Positions 42,386 to 50,448 of a stretch of 64,000 nucleotides of DNA are shown here, piece by piece. The stretch covers positions 2,914,001 to 2,978,000 of the forward strand of contig NZ_CP129238.1 of NCBI RefSeq assembly GCF_030413595.1, in the 5' to 3' direction. A program made the position numbers and the translations under genes. The notes under the pieces were generated by a model. That model did no database searches. It had not been told where the DNA came from and saw nothing but the letters and a program-made list of their open reading frames with translations. Numbering within the stretch: the first letter of the stretch is position 1; each line of letters starts with the position of its first letter. This DNA comes from Planococcus liqunii (GTDB lineage: Bacteria; Bacillota; Bacilli; Bacillales_A; Planococcaceae).

Positions 42386-43891
42386 TCAAAGAGTTGATTT
42401 ATTGTAGTCGAAGAACGTAAGGCCTTCCTTGCCGTCTTCCTCTTCGTCTTTTTTTGCAAACAGCAAACTGAAGCCATAGCCAAAGACAATCGATGCCACC
42501 AGGTTAATGACGGAATACGCCCAAAGCGTGATATCGGTAAAGTACGAGATGTAGATCGCTACTGCCGTAGTGGCGATAAATCCAAGCATCGCGCCTTTTG
42601 AATTCGCTTTCTTAGTCATGATGCCTAAAGTGAAAGTACCTCCGATGATTCCAAGTGCAAGCCCCATCAAACCGTTAAACCATGAATACGCAGAGCCAAC
42701 ATCCGAATAAGCCAAGACGATTGCGAATGCGATGGAGAAAATTCCGACCACAGCCGATACCGTACGTGCCATTTTCGTGCTTTTTTCATCACTCATGTCT
42801 TTTCTCAATACTTTTTGGATATCTAAAGTCCAGCTTGTTGCTACACTGTTCAATCCCGTCGAAAGCGTCGACTGTCCCGCTGCAAACAACCCAGCGATCA
42901 ACAGACCTGACACACCGGCAGGCAGTTCACTGACGATAAAGTTTGCAAAGATCAAATCGGATTTTCCTGTCGGCAAAACGCCGCCTTTTTGAAGATAGAA
43001 TACGTACAACGACGTACCGATCAAGAAGAACAAGGTCGCTGTCCCGAGAGACAGGAATCCGTTCAAATACGTCATTTTGTTCATTTCCTTCAAGTCATCG
43101 GTGCTCAAATAACGCTGCACCATGTCCTGGCTGGAAATATACGAGAACAGCGTAGAGAAACCCGCACCCAGGAAAATGATGAACAAGCTGTTGTTGACCA
43201 AATTGGCGTCAAAAATAGCCACATCGCTGAAGAATTTCTGGTCAGATGTTCCGACGCTGATAACTTCCCCAAGACCGCCATTGATCGAGAACAACAATAC
43301 GATCAAAGCGAAGAGCCCGCCGCCGATCAATACGACGCCTTGGATAAAGTCTGTCCATAGTACGGACTTCAAGCCGCCAAATGATGAATAGATCGTCGCG
43401 ATGACACCCATGAACAGGATGATGACGACTGTATTGATCCCTGTAACCGCTGCCAATGCAATTGCCGGCAAGTACATGATGATCGACATCCGGCCGATCT
43501 GGTAGACGATAAACAGCAAACTTCCCAAAATCCGCATGCGCTTATCGAACCGTCTTTCCAAGTATTCATAAGCTGTGTCCAAGTTCAGCTTCCGGTAAAC
43601 CGGAAGGAAGAAATAGATGGCCGCTGGAACGGCAATAAACAGCCCGAGTTGCGCCACCCACAGTTCCCACGTGCCGGCATATGAATTACCGGCAAGCGAC
43701 AGGAACGAAATCGGGCTCAGGAGTGTGGCAAACAAACTGACCGAAGTCACCCACCACGGAATCGTGCCGTCCCCTTTAAAGAACTCTTTGCCTTTCATTT
43801 CCTTTTTCGCAACCGCAATTCCGATATACAAAATGAACAACAAGTACGCAAATAAAATGACATAATCAATAAACGCAAATTTCCCCGCCAT
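42386..43891 (-). CDS. Sodium:solute symporter, probable sialic acid transporter
   Basis: 501 aa, about 13 membrane helices, SSS family. Characteristic segments: PWWVTSVSLFATLLSPISFL (TM2 region with Na+ site), SSFGGLKSVLWTDFIQG, and DMVQRYLSTDDLKEMNK. Gram-positive SiaT-type symporters use this fold for Neu5Ac uptake. Its position directly after nanA supports that substrate, but other sugars are not excluded. Stop codon TGA overlaps a possible TTG of the flavoprotein gene; the real start of the latter lies 17 bases on. Confidence 0.85.
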   Translation of the reverse strand: MAGKFAFIDYVILFAYLLFILYIGIAVAKKEMKGKEFFKGDGTIPWWVTSVSLFATLLSPISFLSLAGNSYAGTWELWVAQLGLFIAVPAAIYFFLPVYRKLNLDTAYEYLERRFDKRMRILGSLLFIVYQIGRMSIIMYLPAIALAAVTGINTVVIILFMGVIATIYSSFGGLKSVLWTDFIQGVVLIGGGLFALIVLLFSINGGLGEVISVGTSDQKFFSDVAIFDANLVNNSLFIIFLGAGFSTLFSYISSQDMVQRYLSTDDLKEMNKMTYLNGFLSLGTATLFFLIGTSLYVFYLQKGGVLPTGKSDLIFANFIVSELPAGVSGLLIAGLFAAGQSTLSTGLNSVATSWTLDIQKVLRKDMSDEKSTKMARTVSAVVGIFSIAFAIVLAYSDVGSAYSWFNGLMGLALGIIGGTFTLGIMTKKANSKGAMLGFIATTAVAIYISYFTDITLWAYSVINLVASIVFGYGFSLLFAKKDEEEDGKEGLTFFDYNKSTL

Positions 43892-43915
43892 ATGGCTTAT
43901 CCCCCCAGTGAATGA

Positions 43916-44782
43916 TTACAGATATTTTTCCGCGATGCTTCTCGCTTTTAGTAATTTTTCTTCCGACAATTGCTTCATCGGCTTGCGCACATAGCCCGCA
44001 TGGACGCCTTGTGTTTCAAGCATTTCTTTGATGGTCTGGTACAAGCCATTTTCAAGGATTTCCGAAATCAAATCGTTTGTCACTTTTTGGATTTCGCGTG
44101 CTTCGTCGATGCGGCCGCTTTGTGCCAAAGTGAAAATCTGCTTTGCACGTTTGCCGTTGACGTTGAATGTGCTGCCGATCGCGCCGTCTACATTCAAGAC
44201 GCTCGCTGACAACAGCATTTCGTCAAAGCCGGAGTAAATCAGTTTGTCCGGGTAGGCATGGCGCAGGCGCTCAAGCAAATAGAAATCCGGGGCCGTAAAT
44301 TTCACGCCGATGATTTTTTCATTTTCAAACAGCTCACCGAACTGCTCCAAGTTCATGCTGACGCCGGTAAGCGCCGGGATGGAGTAAATGATCAGCTTCG
44401 TGTCAACGCCTTCCAAGATCGTGTTGTAGTAATCTTTGATTTCCTCGAAATCGAATTTGTAGTAGAACGGCGTCACCGCAGAAATGGCATCGTAGCCAAG
44501 GTCCGTCACGAATTGCGCCAACTCCGCCGCTTCGTCGACGTTCAGTGAGCCGACTTGTGCCATCAGTTTCACCCGGTCGCCGACTTCGTCTTTGACGATT
44601 TCGAAAATCTGCTTTTTCTGTTCGGTCGAGATGAGGAAGTTTTCTCCTGTGCTGCCGTTGACGTACAAGCCGTCAACTTCTGAAACTTCGATATTGTAGC
44701 GGACAATTTCCCGCAAGCCTTGTTCGTTTATGTTTCCTTGCTCATCAAATGAGCACATCAATGCTGTGTATAAACCTTTCAT
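43916..44782 (-). CDS. nanA: N-acetylneuraminate lyase
   Basis: 288 aa Class I aldolase of the DapA/NAL family, cleaving Neu5Ac to ManNAc and pyruvate. Motifs: GLYVNGSTGENFLISTEQKK (about 37-56, GSTGE carboxylate loop), catalytic Tyr in AVTPFYYKFDFEEI, and Schiff-base lysine in IGVKFTAPDFYLLE near residue 160. Start MKGLYTALMCSFDEQG is preferred; AGGTGG lies just upstream. The gene follows nanE by 20 bases and precedes the symporter by 25 bases. Confidence 0.93.
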   Translation of the reverse strand: MKGLYTALMCSFDEQGNINEQGLREIVRYNIEVSEVDGLYVNGSTGENFLISTEQKKQIFEIVKDEVGDRVKLMAQVGSLNVDEAAELAQFVTDLGYDAISAVTPFYYKFDFEEIKDYYNTILEGVDTKLIIYSIPALTGVSMNLEQFGELFENEKIIGVKFTAPDFYLLERLRHAYPDKLIYSGFDEMLLSASVLNVDGAIGSTFNVNGKRAKQIFTLAQSGRIDEAREIQKVTNDLISEILENGLYQTIKEMLETQGVHAGYVRKPMKQLSEEKLLKARSIAEKYL

Positions 44783-44801
44783 GTCGCCACCTGTCCCTTT
44801 C

Positions 44802-45494
44802 TTATTGGGTGTTGCTAATTTTTTCCTGGATCGCATTTGCAAATTTCTCAGTGATTAATTGCGGGCGGGTGATAGCGCTTCCAACCACGACCGCATGAGC
44901 TCCGAGATCCAATGCTTTTTTGGCTTTTTCCGGCGTGTCAAAATTGCCTTCCGCAATCACGGGAACCTTAACAATTTCAACCATGCGCTCGAGCAGTTCG
45001 AGCGGAACCGTTCCCTCCGAATACGGCGTGTAGCCTCCTAGTGTGGTAGCTACGATGTCGACGCCTGCCTGTTCAGCAGCTATCGCTTCTTCGAGTGTCG
45101 AGGCATCTGCCATGAACAGCTGCTCCGGGTATTTCGCTTTCACTTCCGAAAAGAATTGCTCGAACGTCTTGCCGTCCGGCCGTTCCTGTTTCGTCGCATC
45201 GAACGCGATGATGTCGACGCCTTCTTGATGCAGCGCGTCCACTTCTGATATCGTTGGCGTGATGTAGACATTGCTGCCCGGATAGTTCTGCTTGATGATT
45301 CCGATAATCGGCAAATCCACTTCTTTCTTGATTGCCTGAATATCTTTAACCGTATTAGCGCGAATGCCCGATGCTCCGCCTTGTTTAGCGGCCAGCGCCA
45401 TTTTGCTCATGATGTATGGGTCATGAAGCGGTTCGTCCTCCAATGCCTGACAGGAAACGATTAATTTCTTGCTGATTTGTTCTAAAACCGTCAT
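44802..45494 (-). CDS. nanE: N-acetylmannosamine-6-phosphate 2-epimerase
   Basis: 230 aa TIM barrel converting ManNAc-6-P to GlcNAc-6-P. Motifs: [17 protein letters not shown] near the start, [53 protein letters not shown] and the phosphate site VVGSAITRP. The ATG at 45494 follows GGGGAG; longer in-frame starts have no site. First gene of the nan operon, behind a good sigma-A promoter (45584-45612) and an inverted repeat. An 80-90 base leader separates promoter and start. Confidence 0.93.
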   Translation of the reverse strand: MTVLEQISKKLIVSCQALEDEPLHDPYIMSKMALAAKQGGASGIRANTVKDIQAIKKEVDLPIIGIIKQNYPGSNVYITPTISEVDALHQEGVDIIAFDATKQERPDGKTFEQFFSEVKAKYPEQLFMADASTLEEAIAAEQAGVDIVATTLGGYTPYSEGTVPLELLERMVEIVKVPVIAEGNFDTPEKAKKALDLGAHAVVVGSAITRPQLITEKFANAIQEKISNTQ

Positions 45495-45583
45495 GCGAAA
45501 ACTCCCCATCTGTATGTAATGATCAATGCCCTTGCTGCTTGCAGCCGAATACCGAACCGGCCTCCTTTTCTTTTTTGAATATT

Positions 45584-45612
45584 TTATTAATCGAACTATA
45601 TCATTTTGACAA
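45584..45612 (-). promoter_or_regulatory. Sigma-A promoter of the nan operon
   Basis: On the minus strand TTGTCA, 17 bases, TAATAA: five of six at -35, five of six at -10, ideal spacing. The start of transcription would be near 45577. Confidence 0.65.
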
Positions 45613-45621
45613 CTGACTTTC

Positions 45622-45671
45622 AATAATAAAATTTAAAATGATTATTTATTTTCATTTTAAATTTTATTATT
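45622..45671. promoter_or_regulatory. Perfect 20-bp inverted repeat upstream of the nan promoter, probable RpiR operator
   Basis: AATAATAAAATTTAAAATGA and its exact complement, separated by 10 bases. It begins 10 bases upstream of the -35. All-A/T arms and no T-run after it argue against a terminator; position suits a dimeric regulator such as the linked RpiR protein. Confidence 0.55.
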
Positions 45672-45722
45672 AAGCTATTGTCCCTAGGACTGGCTGATTA
45701 AAATAGCCTCTCAAATTCCTTG

Positions 45723-45828
45723 ATGTGCATAACGTCGATAGAAAGCTGAAAAAAGCTGGTAGAGAGCCGAGAAACGTCGAAAGAAATTAAAAACCCACTA
45801 ATAGAACCGCAGAAAAGCGTCGATAAAG
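45723..45828 (-). repeat. Degenerate 21-bp repeat array, locus C
   Basis: Five contiguous units of 21 bases in reverse orientation to loci A and B; on the minus strand they start TTCTATCGACGTT, CTCTACCAGCTTT, TTCTTTCGACGTT, TTCTATTAGTGGG and CTTTATCGACGCT. The two hairpins of loci A and B are not recognisable here. It lies between the marR terminator and the nan operator. Confidence 0.7.
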
Positions 45829-45872
45829 TATTTAAACCAGCCCCATTCTCTATCAAAAACCGTAACTAAAAA

Positions 45873-45914
45873 ACCACCTGCAACGAGGAATCGGACAATT
45901 CCGCTGCAGGTGGT
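45873..45914 (-). terminator. Terminator of the SDR-marR operon
   Basis: Outer stem ACCACCTGCA/TGCAGGTGGT with an inner GAAT/ATTC pairing and an A-run on the left, 24 bases beyond the stop. Confidence 0.85.
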
Positions 45915-45937
45915 CCAAAGTTATTCTGTTTCAGCGA

Positions 45938-46375
45938 TCACTGTATCTTCCGTTCTTCAATCCCCCGGATTAGCTTTTCCTGAAGCGACAAATATTGCCC
46001 GACTTCCTCTTCACTCAACACACCAAACAACTCCATATAGACTTCTTGGCCGATTTCCTGGGCTTCGGCTAACGCATTTTTGCCTTCGGCTGTGAGACTC
46101 AGCTGAATCGTCCGCCGGTCATTTTCATCGTATAGCCGCTCTGCCAGGCCCAACTCCACAAGCTTAGCTGCGATGCTCGTCATAGCGCCTTTTGTAACAC
46201 CTACTGTCTCTGCCAGTTCCGCCTGCTTTTGAGGGCCTTTTGTCTTTAATTCGGACAGTGCCAGAATCGGCGAAATGCCGATTGGGTAGCGGAAAGCTTT
46301 TGTGAATCGCATGATGTTGCTGTTGTTCATCTGTTCAACCATTTGGATCAGCCGGAAAATCGTCGTTTGTTTCAA
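45938..46375 (-). CDS. MarR family transcriptional regulator
   Basis: 145 aa winged-helix repressor. The recognition region is ELAETVGVTKGAMTSIAAKL (about 54-73) followed by the wing AERLYDENDRRTIQLSLTAE (about 79-98). TTG start at 46375 with AGGAGG 6 bases upstream, 15 bases after the SDR gene stop, so it is the second gene of that operon. It probably represses its own operon through the TAGTTTA-ACAC-TAAACTA palindrome at 47179-47196. The inducing ligand is unknown; no cysteine cluster for redox sensing is visible. Confidence 0.88.
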   Translation of the reverse strand: MKQTTIFRLIQMVEQMNNSNIMRFTKAFRYPIGISPILALSELKTKGPQKQAELAETVGVTKGAMTSIAAKLVELGLAERLYDENDRRTIQLSLTAEGKNALAEAQEIGQEVYMELFGVLSEEEVGQYLSLQEKLIRGIEERKIQ

Positions 46376-46390
46376 TTAAATCCTCCTCGA

Positions 46391-47146
46391 TTAATGGAGC
46401 ATGATGGAGCCGCCGTCGACCATCAGTGTCTGCCCGGTAATGTACTGGGAATCGTCTGAAGCGAGGAACACAGCCACCCGCCCGATATCTGCCTGGACAT
46501 CTCCGAAACGGCCAAGCGGTATTTTGTTTTTCACCGCTTCATAATATTCCGGCTGCGCTTTTGCCCAGGCCTGTACACCAGGTGAATCTGCAATGGGGCT
46601 AATGATGTTGACGTTGATGCCAAAACGGCCCCATTCGTTTGCAGCGACGCGTGAAATGCCGCGGATTGCTTCTTTTGCTGCCGCGTAAGCGCCTTGCGTT
46701 TCATGTCCAGCCAGCCCTGCACCGGATGCAAAGTTGATGACATTGCCTTTCGATTCTTTCAAATGCGGCAAGGCCGCCTGCATCAAATAGAACGTCGGGT
46801 AAAAGCCTGTACCGAACGACAAGTCGAGATCCGCCTGTGTAGTTTCTTCAAGCGTTACTTGTTTGGATGCATGCGCGTTATTGACCAGTACATCCAGTTT
46901 ACCGTATTTCGAAACGACCGCTTCCACAATCTTACCCAAGTTTTCATGGTCCATCAAATCCGCTTTCAAGAACATCGATTTTGGAGATATTGCCTGCAGC
47001 TCCTGCGCCATCGCTTTGCCCGTCTCATCGTTGACATCGACGATTGCAACAATCGCTCCTTCTTTCACCATTTCTTTCGCAATCCCGCCGCCAATGCCTC
47101 CGGCTCCTCCGGTGATGATGACCACTTTATCCTTTAATTTTCCCAT
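46391..47146 (-). CDS. Short-chain dehydrogenase/reductase
   Basis: 251 aa classical SDR. Cofactor motif TGGAGGIGGGIA (TGxxxGxG), NNAHAS in place of NNAG, catalytic Ser in VINFASGAG and YxxxK in QGAYAAAKEAIRG (about 152-156). Asp at the end of beta2 (VAIVDVNDE) favours NAD(H). Substrate not predictable. First gene of a two-gene operon with marR, with GGAG before the ATG and a regulated promoter upstream; this arrangement suggests detoxification or use of a specific small molecule sensed by MarR. Confidence 0.88.
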   Translation of the reverse strand: MGKLKDKVVIITGGAGGIGGGIAKEMVKEGAIVAIVDVNDETGKAMAQELQAISPKSMFLKADLMDHENLGKIVEAVVSKYGKLDVLVNNAHASKQVTLEETTQADLDLSFGTGFYPTFYLMQAALPHLKESKGNVINFASGAGLAGHETQGAYAAAKEAIRGISRVAANEWGRFGINVNIISPIADSPGVQAWAKAQPEYYEAVKNKIPLGRFGDVQADIGRVAVFLASDDSQYITGQTLMVDGGSIMLH

Positions 47147-47170
47147 TCAAAACAGCTCCTTCTACTCTAA

Positions 47171-47199
47171 ATTATATTTAGTTTAACACTAAACTATTT
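47171..47199 (-). promoter_or_regulatory. Promoter with embedded MarR-type operator upstream of the SDR gene
   Basis: On the minus strand a perfect TATAAT (-10) lies 17 bases from a weak AAATAG (-35). The spacer contains the palindrome TAGTTTA-GTGT-TAAACTA (47179-47196), so repressor binding would block polymerase. A half-similar TTTA-GCGT-TAAA follows upstream. Confidence 0.6.
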
Positions 47200-47224
47200 A
47201 GCGTTAAACCAAAAAGACTTAAAA

Positions 47225-47256
47225 AAGCTGCCGGAACTCATCACAAGTCCAGCAGC
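47225..47256 (-). terminator. Terminator of the UPF0316 gene
   Basis: 10-bp stem AGCTGCTGGA/TTCCGGCAGCT (one wobble) followed by TTTTTT on the minus strand, 18 bases beyond the stop. Confidence 0.75.
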
Positions 47257-47273
47257 TCTCGCTTCTTCTTCAA

Positions 47274-47819
47274 TTACCGATGCGACATCGTTCTCCCTCT
47301 CACCCTACGAATCCAGAACCCGCCGTGGATGGTCTTCGAATCGTTGGCCACCACAAAAGCTTGCGGTTCCAGTTCTTTGATGGTCTGGTACAGCTTCAGT
47401 TCTCGTTTTTTCGGCGTCAGAATCTGCAGCGAACGGCGTGGTCCTTCGTGTCCGTTCGTTTCCCAGTCCGTGACCCCGTAGCCTTTTTCACGCAATTGTT
47501 TCGATAAGTGATCCGAGTTTTCCGGAGACACCACCGTTGCGGTAACATAACCGAGCGAAATCTTGTCTTCGATCATCGAACCGACAATGACACCGGCACC
47601 AAAACCGACCGCATACGAAATCAGATTTTGGATCTCTGAAATGTTCTCGAGTACAAGCCCCAGCCCTAAAATATTGATGATGACTTCGATAATCGATAAG
47701 CCAGCAGCCAAGTAGCGGTAGCCTTTCATCATCAAGATCATCCGGACCGTCGACAAGGTCACATAAACGATGCTGATCAAGAAAATAATGATTACCAATA
47801 CAATAGGATTCATGCCCAA
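47274..47819 (-). CDS. UPF0316 / DUF2179 membrane protein (YebE-like)
   Basis: 181 aa. Two to three N-terminal helices (about 5-85; VLVIIIFLISIVYVTLSTVR, ISYAVGFGAGVIVGSMIEDK) followed by a cytoplasmic DUF2179 domain (about 95-175; LREKGYGVTDWETNGHEGPR, LQILTPKKRELKLYQTIKEL). The family is conserved in Bacilli but has no established function. A TTG at 47819 fits the AGAAGGG site best; an ATG two codons later is possible. Monocistronic. Confidence 0.8.
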   Translation of the reverse strand: MGMNPIVLVIIIFLISIVYVTLSTVRMILMMKGYRYLAAGLSIIEVIINILGLGLVLENISEIQNLISYAVGFGAGVIVGSMIEDKISLGYVTATVVSPENSDHLSKQLREKGYGVTDWETNGHEGPRRSLQILTPKKRELKLYQTIKELEPQAFVVANDSKTIHGGFWIRRVRGRTMSHR

Positions 47820-47947
47820 ATTGAAACCCTTCTTCCTGATAGTTTATATTTTCCATTTTTATTTTTAGGATATGGTACTTTTCCCTATCAAAATGGAATT
47901 AAACATAGCAGAATCTTATCTTTTAGACTGATGGACTCAAAATAAAA

Positions 47948-47970
47948 AACCGCCTGAAATTCCGGCGGTT
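47948..47970 (-). terminator. Terminator of the Ig-like surface protein gene
   Basis: Stem AACCGCC/GGCGGTT, 9-base loop, A-run on the left giving a T-run in the transcript, 15 bases beyond the stop. Confidence 0.75.
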
Positions 47971-47984
47971 AAAAGTAAAATCGA

Positions 47985-49358
47985 CTATTTGCTTTTAGTG
48001 AATACTACTTTGTTCAAGCCCGAAATTTCAATGCGGTCTCCATTGCTAAATGTTTGGGTTACGCTTGTTACATAATAAGGCTCTTTTTTCGCTGACAGCA
48101 TTTCATTAACCACCAAACTATAACCTCGCCAAGCGACTAAATTTCCTGCACCGCTTGGCGTAGTGACTCGGTATCTGCCTGCTGCGATATCTTTGCCCAC
48201 TGTCCAGTTGCCTGCATGCAATGTATTCGATTTTACATTGGTGACTTTCGTAAACTGAACACTGTCGAGACTTAATATTTCAATTTTATCTCCTTTTTTG
48301 ATATCAGTCGTCACCATCTGGACTCCCCAATCTTCGTTGGGACCAGCAAGAATTTCATTGATATACAAATCACCCGTTGCGGGTGTTATGAACAAGTTGC
48401 CTGCACCGGATTTAGTCGTAATTTTATAACGGCCCGCTGCAATATGCGTGCCTCCTTTCCAAGTACCTGCAGACAGGGTTTTCACATACGGAACAGTAAC
48501 CGTTGCCGTAACCGTTTTGCCGTTCGCTGTCGTCGCCGTAATCTTAGCCGATCCGGCACCGACTGCTTTTACGACGCCTTTACTGTCGACAGTGGCAACT
48601 TTAGCATTCGAGGTTTTCCATTTCAGTGATTTGTTTGTTGTGGTGCTCGGACTGATTGAAGCTTTTAACGCATAGGTTTTTCCAGCGGCCAATGTAAGGC
48701 TTGTTTTATCCAGCTTTACGGATTGCGCTGCAATCGGAGAGGTGACTGTCACTTTTGCAGTTGCCACTTTGCCTCCGCTCACTGAGGCGGTAATTGTTGC
48801 GGTACCTTTGGCTTTGCCAATAATTTTCCCTTTAGCGTCAACTGTAGCAATTTTAGCATTGGAACTCTTCCACGTAACAGTTTTAGGCGTACTGTCTACT
48901 GGGGAAACAGTCGCCGTTAATGTAATCGCTTGTCCCGCAACAACGGATACACTGGCTTTATTCAATTTTACTGTTTTCGCAGAAACCGTTACCGCCAATG
49001 TTTTGGCTATTGCCGGATTAGCTTTTGCAGTAGCGGTAATGACAGCTTTGCCGCTAACGATTCCTTTAATGGTACCTTTCGCATCAACCGTTGCTGCTTT
49101 AGGGTTGGAGCTTTTCCAAATGACGGTCGAATCTGCCACATTTGCTGGCGCAATAGTCGCTGCTACTTTATAGGTTTGATTTGTCGCAATTGCTAAAGAA
49201 GCCTTACTCAATTTCAACCCGCTTGGCAATACCTTATCAGCTACATCAGTGTTAGTACCTCCCGAAGTATCAGCAAATACTGTCGCCCCATTGCCAAATA
49301 GCAACAAGCTAGCCAAAACAAGAAACAAGAAGCTTTTCTTCAAAACATTTCTCTCCAC
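47985..49358 (-). CDS. Secreted protein with three BIG2 Ig-like domains and a duplicated C-terminal module
   Basis: 457 aa. Signal peptide (about 8-29, ending VFADT), then three bacterial Ig-like (BIG2) repeats at about 45-125, 127-208 and 212-290, each with the hallmark WKSSN-x-K-x-ATVD-x-KG. Two copies of a roughly 75-residue module follow (AGRYKITTKSGAGNLFI; AGRYRVTTPSGAGNLVA, each with VNEML/INEIL). No SLH, LPXTG or lipobox is visible, so it is probably released or held by its Ig domains. BIG2 domains mediate surface adhesion or carbohydrate contact. GTG start at 49358 with AAGGTGA upstream; a TTG six codons later is an alternative. Confidence 0.8.
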   Translation of the reverse strand: MERNVLKKSFLFLVLASLLLFGNGATVFADTSGGTNTDVADKVLPSGLKLSKASLAIATNQTYKVAATIAPANVADSTVIWKSSNPKAATVDAKGTIKGIVSGKAVITATAKANPAIAKTLAVTVSAKTVKLNKASVSVVAGQAITLTATVSPVDSTPKTVTWKSSNAKIATVDAKGKIIGKAKGTATITASVSGGKVATAKVTVTSPIAAQSVKLDKTSLTLAAGKTYALKASISPSTTTNKSLKWKTSNAKVATVDSKGVVKAVGAGSAKITATTANGKTVTATVTVPYVKTLSAGTWKGGTHIAAGRYKITTKSGAGNLFITPATGDLYINEILAGPNEDWGVQMVTTDIKKGDKIEILSLDSVQFTKVTNVKSNTLHAGNWTVGKDIAAGRYRVTTPSGAGNLVAWRGYSLVVNEMLSAKKEPYYVTSVTQTFSNGDRIEISGLNKVVFTKSK

Positions 49359-49490
49359 TCAGTCACCTTCTTTCTTATGAATAAATTGATGAATAATCAA
49401 CCAAAATATGGTTGCTCCTTTTCTTTATTATAGTTATTACGCCTTAACGTGAATGAGTTTATCTACCTATCTTTTAAAATAAGAAAGAAA

Positions 49491-49533
49491 AACCCTTTTC
49501 CGGAGAGAATTAGTGGATTCTCGGAAAAGGGTT
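49491..49533 (-). terminator. Terminator of the 114-residue gene
   Basis: Strong stem AACCCTTTTCCG...GAAT against ATTC...CGGAAAAGGGTT, flanked by an A-run, 29 bases beyond the stop. Confidence 0.85.
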
Positions 49534-49561
49534 AATGCAAATTGTAGAGTGTCAATTGAAA

Positions 49562-49909
49562 TTAGACGGTCTGATTCCGTTTCGGATGTGGCTGCGTGAT
49601 ATCTACTGCATATACTTTAATGCGGTTGACCATTAAATCACGGATGCCGTATATCGGCCGCTCGTTTGCCTGCACGTTGCTAATATACGCATTCATCTGA
49701 TCCTGTAAGTAAACACCGATTGGCTTGTTCTTGTATTCCTCGCCCAGACTTCCAGCATCCGCCGCTGTGCGGAACGAAGTTTCAAAATATAAATTCGACA
49801 CCTCAAGTGCTTTTAAGGTCTCGCCGTCCATATGTACGCCCACCACTTCATAATAATTCCCGTACTCGTCCCTTACCAAATCGTTCGCTTGGATGTTTTT
49901 CATGCTCAA
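49562..49909 (-). CDS. Small protein of unknown function (114-115 aa)
   Basis: No family recognised. The N-terminal MKNIQANDLVRDEYGNYYEV has the look of a small SH3/KOW-like beta fold (a short basic strand followed by acidic turn), and the rest is mixed alpha/beta. No signal peptide or membrane segment. GGAGG lies 6 bases before a TTG (49909) and 12 before the ATG (49903); either start is possible. It is transcribed in the same direction as the 126-residue gene and the PD-(D/E)XK gene upstream, each with its own terminator or spacing, so a shared function is not implied. Confidence 0.5.
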   Translation of the reverse strand: MSMKNIQANDLVRDEYGNYYEVVGVHMDGETLKALEVSNLYFETSFRTAADAGSLGEEYKNKPIGVYLQDQMNAYISNVQANERPIYGIRDLMVNRIKVYAVDITQPHPKRNQTV

Positions 49910-50004
49910 ATTATTCCTCCCCTTTCTCGGACTCTTTCGATACCTGTCAAAGAAATCCTACCTTAAGTACATTACCTATTAGCAACACCGGTGAAACATA
50001 AAAA

Positions 50005-50040
50005 GCCGCTTTCTTCAGTTATTGGCCGAAGAGTAGCGGC
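50005..50040 (-). terminator. Terminator of the 126-residue gene
   Basis: Stem GCCGCT/AGCGGC with inner TCTTC/GAAGA and an A-run on the left, 8 bases beyond the stop. Confidence 0.8.
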
Positions 50041-50047
50041 AACTTCC

Positions 50048-50428
50048 TTAAGATAATTCAGTTTGATATTTGCTTTTGGGCCACAGCACAAATTCTCCAG
50101 GCGGTGAATAGAAATGGACAAGTTCATCATTGATCATCCATCCGATCCCTTTTGTTTCCAATGCCGATTTGACATGCTCCGACAATTTCTCGCCGTATGC
50201 ATTTAGCCAACTGCCCTGTCTGTGCTCTTTTGCAAAGTCTTCTCTTGTCTGAAAACCTACAAGAAGCGCCAGCATATCCAATTCGTCACCAATCGTATGA
50301 CAAACGCCACTTTCGTATGGTTTATTCGGTTCCACACAATTCGAGTCGCCTACGTATTCATAAAACCCGCTGACTCCCTTTTTAATTCCCGGCAATACCA
50401 TATACCTTACCGCAATCCGCTTCCCCAT
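50048..50428 (-). CDS. Small cytoplasmic protein of unknown function (126 aa)
   Basis: Not recognised. Start MGKRIAVRYMVLPGIKKGVS with GAAGGAGG upstream. The sequence is mixed alpha/beta with no transmembrane segment; two cysteines (NCVEPN, VCHTIG) and a conserved-looking end (FYSPPGEFVLWPKSKY). It begins 20 bases after the stop of the PD-(D/E)XK gene on the same strand and is probably co-transcribed with it. If that gene is a nuclease, this one could be a partner or an unrelated passenger; the sequence does not decide. Confidence 0.5.
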   Translation of the reverse strand: MGKRIAVRYMVLPGIKKGVSGFYEYVGDSNCVEPNKPYESGVCHTIGDELDMLALLVGFQTREDFAKEHRQGSWLNAYGEKLSEHVKSALETKGIGWMINDELVHFYSPPGEFVLWPKSKYQTELS

Positions 50429-50448
50429 CCGTTTCCTCCTTCAAATTA

